In this document: one piece after another, positions 18,963 through 23,828 of the stretch
How the letters are laid out: each line of letters starts with the position of its first letter
Position numbering within the stretch: the stretch's first letter is position 1
Assembly (NCBI GenBank): GCA_027008885.1
Contig: JALVDQ010000374.1
Coordinates: forward strand, 1 to 23,828
DNA from: Thiotrichaceae bacterium
Lineage (GTDB): Bacteria; Pseudomonadota; Gammaproteobacteria; Thiotrichales; Thiotrichaceae
Reading direction: 5' to 3'
DNA: 23,828 bases
The notes under the pieces: generated by a model
Database searches by the model: none
The model's input: only the letters and a program-made list of their open reading frames with translations
What the model was told of the DNA's origin: nothing
Program-made: the position numbers and the translations under genes

Positions 18963-19029
18963 ACCCATCCCCCCTGTTTTTCATATATTTTTGGTAGTCT
19001 GTGTTGAAGAACGAAACACAGGAGCAGTG
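18963..19029 (+). repeat. Dispersed C-rich repeat, long form, before the nhaA stop
   Basis: The core (18963-18994) differs from the truB-side copy by a single T to C in the T run. It extends into CTGTGTTGAAGAACG and on to 19029, matching the minus-strand copy at 12104-12134. The extension contains an inverted pair CTGTGTT/AACACAG. It is preceded by TCTTCTGTCCTCTGCT, a flank also partly present at the 12171 and 20317 copies. Confidence 0.85.
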
Positions 19030-19033
19030 CCTA

Positions 19034-20200
19034 TTACTTTGAATACCTTAGCAGCAAATAAGCTGCAATACCTGAAAGGAATGAACCCAGAAGAATCGCC
19101 AGTTTATCGGCATAATGATAAATCTGTGTATCATTATAGGCGAGAGTATCAACGAACAGGCTCATGGTAAAACCAATGCCTGTCAGAATGGAAACACCAT
19201 AAAGTTGCTTCCAGCTACTTCCTGCTGGCAATTTTGCCAGACCAAGTTTTATAGCCACCCAGCTAAAACCGAATACACCCACCTGCTTGCCAATAAACAG
19301 ACCCAGCATAATTCCCATCGGCACAGGGGTAAACATTTCTTGCAGTGAAATACCTTTTAAATTAACGCCTGCATTAACGAAAGCAAACAAAGGCAAGATC
19401 AAAAAGGCAACCCAGTAATGAAGCCCGTGTTCCATTTGCTTGCTCATCGAAAATGCCTTTCCTTCAGAATCTCTGGAGTTTAATGGGATCATAAATGCCA
19501 GCGCAACACCTGCCAGAGTAGCATGTACGCCGGATTTTAATACGCTCACCCAAAGCACGATACCGACCAGGATATAAGCGGCTTTGCTTGCCACTTTCAT
19601 TCTGTTTAAAATAAATAAAATACTCAATGCTACTGAGGCAAACATAATTGAAACTGTTGAAAGCTCAGTGGTATAAAATAATGCGATAATAATGATAGCT
19701 CCCAAATCATCAATAATTGCTAGCGCTAATAAAAATATTTTCAGTGAAACCGGGACTTTATTGCCAAGCAGTGACAATACCCCTAAAGCAAAGGCAATGT
19801 CTGTGGCGGTAGGTATTGCCCAGCCTTTCATGGCGAATGAATCACCCTGATTGAAAGCAATAAATACCAGTGCCGGAACAAACATACCGCCAATCGCGGC
19901 TATTCCGGGTAATGCTACCTGGTTCAAGGAAGAAAGATGACCCTCGATGACTTCTCTTTTAACCTCTAAACCGATCAGAAAAAAGAAGATTGCCATCAGA
20001 CCGTCATTAACCCAAAGGATTAAAGGCTTTGCTATCTGCAGGTTTCCAAAACGAATTTCTACATGGGTGTGCAAAAAACTGTTGTAAGCTTCAGAGAAGC
20101 CACTGTTTTGCGCGATAAGTGCCAGTATCGTAATAAAAATAAGCAGGATGCCTGCCGATGATTCCTTTTGTAAAAAAGTATGAATAGTGCTTGTTTTCAT
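19034..20200 (-). CDS. nhaA: Na+/H+ antiporter NhaA
   Basis: NhaA exchanges cytoplasmic Na+ for external H+ at the inner membrane, controlling pH and salt. The 388-residue length equals the E. coli protein, and about twelve hydrophobic segments are visible. The ion-site aspartates are present: Asp134 in IPTATDIAFALG, and Asp164-Asp165 in LALAIIDDLGAI. A membrane lysine lies in LGLFIGKQVG. ATG 20200 is preferred, since the start then aligns with the family (MKTSTIHTFL). An upstream in-frame ATG at 20212 lies inside the dispersed repeat, whose G-run on this strand also serves as the only ribosome-binding-like sequence. The gene is convergent to truB and downstream of metZ on the same strand. 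Confidence 0.95.
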   Translation of the reverse strand: MKTSTIHTFLQKESSAGILLIFITILALIAQNSGFSEAYNSFLHTHVEIRFGNLQIAKPLILWVNDGLMAIFFFLIGLEVKREVIEGHLSSLNQVALPGIAAIGGMFVPALVFIAFNQGDSFAMKGWAIPTATDIAFALGVLSLLGNKVPVSLKIFLLALAIIDDLGAIIIIALFYTTELSTVSIMFASVALSILFILNRMKVASKAAYILVGIVLWVSVLKSGVHATLAGVALAFMIPLNSRDSEGKAFSMSKQMEHGLHYWVAFLILPLFAFVNAGVNLKGISLQEMFTPVPMGIMLGLFIGKQVGVFGFSWVAIKLGLAKLPAGSSWKQLYGVSILTGIGFTMSLFVDTLAYNDTQIYHYADKLAILLGSFLSGIAAYLLLRYSK

Positions 20201-20206
20201 TTGGAT

Positions 20207-20238
20207 ACCCATCCCCCCTGTTTTTTATATATTTTTGC
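20207..20238 (+). repeat. Dispersed C-rich repeat overlapping the nhaA translation start region
   Basis: The copy is identical to the core except for its last base. In nhaA's direction it reads as an A run, CAGGGGGGATGGGT, placing a G-rich stretch and an ATG just upstream of the gene. Confidence 0.85.
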
Positions 20239-20292
20239 GTAGTTGCGTAGTTGCGTAGTTGCGTAGTTGCGTAGTTGCGTAGTTGCGTAGTA
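20237..20292. repeat. 8-bp tandem repeat GCGTAGTT, seven units
   Basis: Six perfect and one near-perfect (GCGTAGTA) head-to-tail copies begin at the edge of the dispersed repeat and lie upstream of nhaA. Short perfect arrays like this are prone to slippage. Unit number could vary between strains and change the metZ-nhaA spacing. Confidence 0.9.
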
Positions 20293-20316
20293 TTGTGTCT
20301 CTGTCTTCTGTCTTCC

Positions 20317-20346
20317 ACCCATCCCCCCCTTTTTTTATACTTTTTT
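20317..20346 (+). repeat. Dispersed C-rich repeat overlapping the metZ stop codon
   Basis: A diverged copy (ACCCATCCCCCCC, then TTTTTTTATACTTTTTT). Its T-rich end supplies the last bases of the metZ stop codon on the minus strand. It is preceded by CTGTCTTCTGTCTTCC, like the flank of the 18963 copy. Confidence 0.75.
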
Positions 20347-21514
20347 ATTTCATGCCACGCGCAAGGTCATTTTGAATATCATTGATATTCTCCAGTCCAA
20401 CCGATATGCGTAGCAAGCCATCTGCAATCTTCGCATTGTCACGTTGCTCCTGTGAGAGGCGTCCATGCGTTGTGGTTGCTGGATGGGTTATGGTGGTTTT
20501 GGTGTCGCCAAGGTTTGCCGTGATGGAAAGCATTTTCAGGTGATTAACGATTTTCCAGGCTTGATCCTTGCCGCCTTTGACGACGAAAGACACAATGCCA
20601 CCAAAACCGGACTGCTGTTTTTTAGCCAGTGTGTGCTGTGGGTGATCAGCAAGACCAGGGTAATAAACCTTTTCGACACTTGCCTGTTGTTGCAACCAGT
20701 TTGCGAGTTGCAGCGCGTTGTCGCAATGTGCTTGCATGCGTAGCTTGAGAGTCTCCAGTCCTTTGGCAAAGACCCAGGCATTAAATGGGCTCATGCTGAT
20801 ACCGCCATTGCGCAAGACCCCAAAAATCTCTTCGCCGACCAGTTTTTTGTTGCCTACAACAGCGCCCCCCATGCAGCGCCCCTGTCCATCTATGTATTTG
20901 GTAGCGGAATGCACAACAATATCAGCCCCAAGTGCTAGTGGTTTTTGCAGTACAGGAGTGCAAAATACATTATCAATAACCAGCAGTGAGTCATTCTGAT
21001 GTGCGATCTCAGACAGGGCATTAATATCGACAATTTCGGTCAACGGGTTGGATGGCGTTTCTGCAAACAGCAAGCGCGTATTGGGCTTGAGTGCCTGCTG
21101 CCATGCAGTCAGGTCTGAAAGCTCTACAAAATCAAATTCAATTCCAAATTTAGTCAGGTAATGGCTGAATAGCAGTGTGCTGGTGCCGAAGATTGAACGG
21201 GAACTGACAACATGGTCGCCCGCTTTTAACAGACCCAGCATAACCGCCAGAATTGCCGCCATTCCGGTAGAGGTTGCGACACAGCTTTCGCCGCCCTCAA
21301 GAGCTGCGAGCCTGTCCTGAAAACAGGCAATGGTCGGATTGGATACTCTCGTGTAAAAATGCGCAGGCTCCTCACCCGAGAAGCGCGCAGCAGCTTCTTC
21401 GGCAGATTTAAAGGTAAAACTGGAGGTAGTAAAGATGGCTTCAGAATGCTCCTGAAAGCTGCTTTGTTGATGTCCTTGGCGGATTGCCAGTGTCTCAAAA
21501 TTATAATCTGTCAT
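20345..21514 (-). CDS. metZ: O-succinylhomoserine sulfhydrylase MetZ
   Basis: MetZ is a cytoplasmic PLP enzyme that makes homocysteine directly from O-succinylhomoserine and sulfide, bypassing cystathionine. The 389-residue product belongs to the Cys/Met-metabolism PLP family. Its PLP lysine is Lys206 in VHSATKYIDGQGR, with AETPSNPLTEIVD upstream and the C-terminal LGDTKTTITHPATTTHGRLS. The wording around FNAWVFAKGLETL and the last block recalls MetZ of Pseudomonas more than MetB or the O-acetylhomoserine enzyme, but assigning the acyl group from sequence alone is tentative. ATG 21514 is chosen for its GGAGAG ribosome binding site. The frame stays open to 21583, but that extension runs into repeat sequence. 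Confidence 0.9.
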   Translation of the reverse strand: MTDYNFETLAIRQGHQQSSFQEHSEAIFTTSSFTFKSAEEAAARFSGEEPAHFYTRVSNPTIACFQDRLAALEGGESCVATSTGMAAILAVMLGLLKAGDHVVSSRSIFGTSTLLFSHYLTKFGIEFDFVELSDLTAWQQALKPNTRLLFAETPSNPLTEIVDINALSEIAHQNDSLLVIDNVFCTPVLQKPLALGADIVVHSATKYIDGQGRCMGGAVVGNKKLVGEEIFGVLRNGGISMSPFNAWVFAKGLETLKLRMQAHCDNALQLANWLQQQASVEKVYYPGLADHPQHTLAKKQQSGFGGIVSFVVKGGKDQAWKIVNHLKMLSITANLGDTKTTITHPATTTHGRLSQEQRDNAKIADGLLRISVGLENINDIQNDLARGMK

Positions 21515-21568
21515 TTTATTCTCTCCAGTTTGTTTTCTCTCGGAGCCTGTCCGGAAACTCCCACGCAT

Positions 21569-21592
21569 AAAAAAACCGCTCAAAAAGCGGGT
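21569..21592 (-). terminator. Minus-strand terminator-like hairpin upstream of metZ
   Basis: On the minus strand ACCCGCTTTTTGAGCGGT is followed by seven T. Stem CCGCT/AGCGG plus a bulged extension, then a U tract. It lies 55 bases before the metZ start and points into metZ, so it is either the end of a lost upstream gene or an attenuator of metZ. Confidence 0.6.
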
Positions 21593-21598
21593 TCCTAG

Positions 21599-21715
21599 GA
21601 GCTTGTCCGAGAATTAGCTTCCAAAAAATGCGATCACAATATATAGTGTTTTCTTGATGTGAAAACCACTATATATTGATTGAAATTTTTAAAAACTTAG
21701 TTCTCAGACAGGCTC
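21599..21715. mobile_element. Palindromic MITE, 117 bp, flanked by CTAG duplications
   Basis: Ends GAGCTTGTCCGAGAATTAG and, inverted, GAGCCTGTCTGAGAACTAAG differ at only a few positions. CTAG flanks it on both sides (21595-21598 and 21716-21719). An inner perfect pair CAATATATAGTG/CACTATATATTG (21637-21648, 21667-21678) makes almost the whole element one hairpin. A 4-bp CTAG duplication fits the YTAR target preference of IS5-group transposases, so it may be mobilised by such an IS elsewhere in the genome (inference). Confidence 0.8.
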
Positions 21716-21719
21716 CTAG

Positions 21720-21905
21720 GAGCCTGTCCGAGAACTAGAAATTGACTGCAAATCCCACAATCATCATAATCTGAGCTTATCAAGTTCGTTAAATAGAGCG
21801 ACTATTCGCCTCAAATTGATAAAAAATCTAGCTCAAATCAGCTTTCCCTCGCTACGACTCATATTCTCCGACAGCCACCTGGGAGCTAGTTCTCGAACCT
21901 GGGAG
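21720..21905. mobile_element. Second MITE-like element of the same terminal-repeat family, in tandem
   Basis: It begins GAGCCTGTCCGAGAACTAG directly after the CTAG that ends the previous element. On the right it shows GACAGCCACC and then CTAGTTCTCGAACCTGGGAG, a partial inverted terminal repeat. Its interior differs from the 117-bp element but matches, reversed, the insert in the atpH-atpA spacer. The double right end suggests nested insertion or decay. Confidence 0.7.
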
Positions 21906-22076
21906 AGACACTATAGTCTGATTCGCTAAAAGGGTCAAAGGTTGAAAAAAGCTCATAAGCTGTAGGTGTCGATTTTTTGTCTCGAAAAAACTTCACTTGA
22001 TAAGTCTGCAACTTTTAGAATTATGCCTGATAGATCACGATAAACCTCTACGAAATGTATCTGGAGGTAATCGGGG

Positions 22077-23828
22077 ATGTTCATAAAAAGTGTTTTCAGT
22101 TTTATAGGATTTTTACTTCTGGGTCTTTCCCTGCCTGTTATTGCCAGTAATAACCTGTGGCAAGACATTAAACCAGTACAGGCTCGTGCTGGCAATATAG
22201 AACCACAGCAGGAGCTTTATCAGAAAGCCCGCTTTCTAAAGCTTAACCGTATCAATATGGCTTTTGCGCTGGATGCCATGGCGCGTGAAAATTTGTCCTC
22301 GCGTTTTGCTTCGGTAAATAGCAGCCAGAATATTGCCTTGCCTTTACCTGATGGCGAGATGATTGAGGTTGAACTTGTGTATGAAAATCTTATGGAAAAC
22401 GCCTTGAAACAGAAATTTCCACAGTTGAAAACATACCGTATCCTGCCAGGTAAGACAATTGTTTCAGGGTCGGCTGATATGACAGCGCAGGGCTTTCACG
22501 CGATGTTGCTATTGAGCTCTGGCAAAACAGTTTTTATTGATCCGCTTTCTGCTCCCTTTTCTGGCTCGTCGGACTCTGCTTCATTAATGAAAAAACAGTC
22601 CAAACAAAATGATCTGTATGTTTCTTATTACAAAAAGGATCAAAAGCAGTCTTCTTCAAAAGGAGCATCCTGTGGCGTAAAGCCGCAGGAAGAAGCGGAA
22701 ATATTAGAAACTGTCAATTTGCAGGGAAAACCGGAAATCCTTCCAGAGGTCTTGGGTCATTCGGCTTCAGGCTCAAAAAATCTTTCTCAAGGCATGATTA
22801 ATTACCGTATTGCAATCGCCGCAACGGGCGAATATACCGCCAGACAGGGGGGAACAGTTATCGGCGCGATGTCAGCCATAGTGACCACGCTTAACCGCAT
22901 TAACCAGATTTATGCAAGAGAACTGGGGATTCATCTTTCCCTGGTTGCAAATAATGATGCGCTTATCTATACCGATGCTGCTTATGATCCATATTATGAA
23001 AATAACAAAAACAAGCTTCTGAAACAGAATCAGGAAAATCTGGATGCAGTAATAGGTTCACAAAATTATGATATCGGGCATCTGTTTACTGCCAGTGGCG
23101 GTGGTCTGGCAAAGATAGCCAGTCTTTGTAATAACAGCAAAAAAGGGCAGGGAATATCGGGCATAAACAATCCTGTCAATGATAGTTTTGATCTGGATTT
23201 TGTTGCCCACGAAATAGGGCACCAATTTGGAGCAACACATACGTTTAACGGCAATCACGGGCTTTGTGCCGGTTCAACCAGAACTTCAATAACGGCGTTT
23301 GAGCCAGGCAGTGGTTCATCGTTAATGTCTTATGCAGGCTATTGTGGTGTGGATAATCTGCAATCAAATTCAGATGCGATGTTTCATATAGCGAGCATCA
23401 GGCAAATTCGCAAGCTGGCTCTATCAAGAGGGGAATCTTGTGGCATACACCTGCAAAGCTATAATCGTCCGCCTGCGGTTTATGCAGGCAAAGACTATGT
23501 GATACCGGCAAGAACCCCCTTTGAACTGCATGGCAGTGCGCTAGACCCCGAATCAGACAGCCTGGTGTACTCCTGGCAACAAGTTGACTCGGGAAAGGCA
23601 TCCCCTGTAAACAGGGATAATGGAGATAACCCGCTGTTTCGTTTGTATATGCCGACAGACACAGCAGTGCGTAGTTTTCCCGCTGTAAACAGTTTGGTGA
23701 CTCACCAGTTTGCGCGTGGGGAAAAGTTGCCAGAAACAGAGAGAGAATTACATTTTAGTCTTGTGGCTGAAGACGGAAAGAATGCGGCGCAATCCGATGA
23801 AATGATGATCAGGGTTTTTCCTGCGGGG
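22077..23828 (+). CDS. Secreted zinc metalloprotease, reprolysin-like (3' end outside window)
   Basis: The frame is open for 584 codons to the window edge. A Sec signal (MFIKSVFSFIGFLLLGLSL, cleavage near PVIA, residue 23) directs export. After a pro-region of about 200 residues comes a metzincin domain. The zinc site HEIGHQFGATH has His378, Glu379, His382 and His388, and the Met-turn SLMSYAGYC has Met417. This places it with M12B-type reprolysin-like peptidases of bacteria. CNNS and C..GSTR cysteines in the domain could form disulfides. From about residue 460 a PPAV.AG..Y.IPA..PFEL.G.A.D.E.D.L.Y.W pattern suggests a PKD/cadherin-like module often found after bacterial metalloproteases. GGAGG nine bases before ATG 22077 fixes the start. 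Confidence 0.9.
   Translation, partial: MFIKSVFSFIGFLLLGLSLPVIASNNLWQDIKPVQARAGNIEPQQELYQKARFLKLNRINMAFALDAMARENLSSRFASVNSSQNIALPLPDGEMIEVELVYENLMENALKQKFPQLKTYRILPGKTIVSGSADMTAQGFHAMLLLSSGKTVFIDPLSAPFSGSSDSASLMKKQSKQNDLYVSYYKKDQKQSSSKGASCGVKPQEEAEILETVNLQGKPEILPEVLGHSASGSKNLSQGMINYRIAIAATGEYTARQGGTVIGAMSAIVTTLNRINQIYARELGIHLSLVANNDALIYTDAAYDPYYENNKNKLLKQNQENLDAVIGSQNYDIGHLFTASGGGLAKIASLCNNSKKGQGISGINNPVNDSFDLDFVAHEIGHQFGATHTFNGNHGLCAGSTRTSITAFEPGSGSSLMSYAGYCGVDNLQSNSDAMFHIASIRQIRKLALSRGESCGIHLQSYNRPPAVYAGKDYVIPARTPFELHGSALDPESDSLVYSWQQVDSGKASPVNRDNGDNPLFRLYMPTDTAVRSFPAVNSLVTHQFARGEKLPETERELHFSLVAEDGKNAAQSDEMMIRVFPAG

Noticed and set aside
20237..20292. Possible CRISPR-like array
   Set aside because: The repeats are 8 bases head to tail with no spacers; it is a simple tandem repeat.
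21515..21583. N-terminal extension of MetZ
   Set aside because: The extension runs across terminal-repeat DNA and lacks a ribosome binding site, whereas ATG 21514 has GGAGAG and begins where the family homology starts.

Overview
The window is gammaproteobacterial chromosome of moderate to low GC. The evidence is a complete gammaproteobacterial-type ATP synthase operon (atpIBEFHAGDC), an initiator tRNA gene heading rimP-nusA-infB-rbfA-truB as in the E. coli metY-nusA operon, a PilU-type pilus retraction ATPase, and MetZ, the direct-sulfhydrylation methionine enzyme typical of pseudomonad-like rather than enteric bacteria. I cannot assign a genus.

Layout. (1) 2-775: 3' part of a PilT/PilU-family ATPase, followed by a strong hairpin made of two inverted copies of a dispersed repeat. 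(2) 893-8329: promoter and nine-gene F1Fo ATP synthase operon. All visible catalytic residues are intact, but a degenerate MITE-like element sits between atpH and atpA. (3) 8434-9259: a stand-alone unit with sigma70-like promoter, small lipoprotein with glycine/glutamine repeats and a C-terminal peptidoglycan-binding motif, and terminator. (4) 9317-12171: accessory stretch with a nested inverted-repeat element, a secreted protein of unrecognised family with a Cys/His pair suggestive of a papain-like hydrolase, and an FNR-like regulator missing one expected cluster cysteine and preceded by a perfect 13-bp inverted repeat. (5) 12259-18805: consensus promoter, tRNA-fMet, terminator/attenuator, then rimP, nusA, infB, rbfA and truB. 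The rpsO-pnp pair that follows truB in E. coli is absent. (6) 18806-21514: nhaA and metZ on the minus strand, framed by dispersed C-rich repeats, a palindrome and an 8-bp tandem repeat. (7) 21541-21905: palindromic MITE-like elements in tandem. (8) 22077-end: start of a secreted zinc metalloprotease with an HExxHxxGxxH site, open at the window edge.

Functionally most of the window is core energy, translation and methionine machinery. The unusual content is mainly non-coding: at least four families of small repeats packed into nearly every spacer between transcription units, one of them inside the ATP synthase operon and one overlapping the start of nhaA and the stop of metZ. I found no convincing evidence of a defence system, CRISPR array, prophage or biosynthetic cluster.
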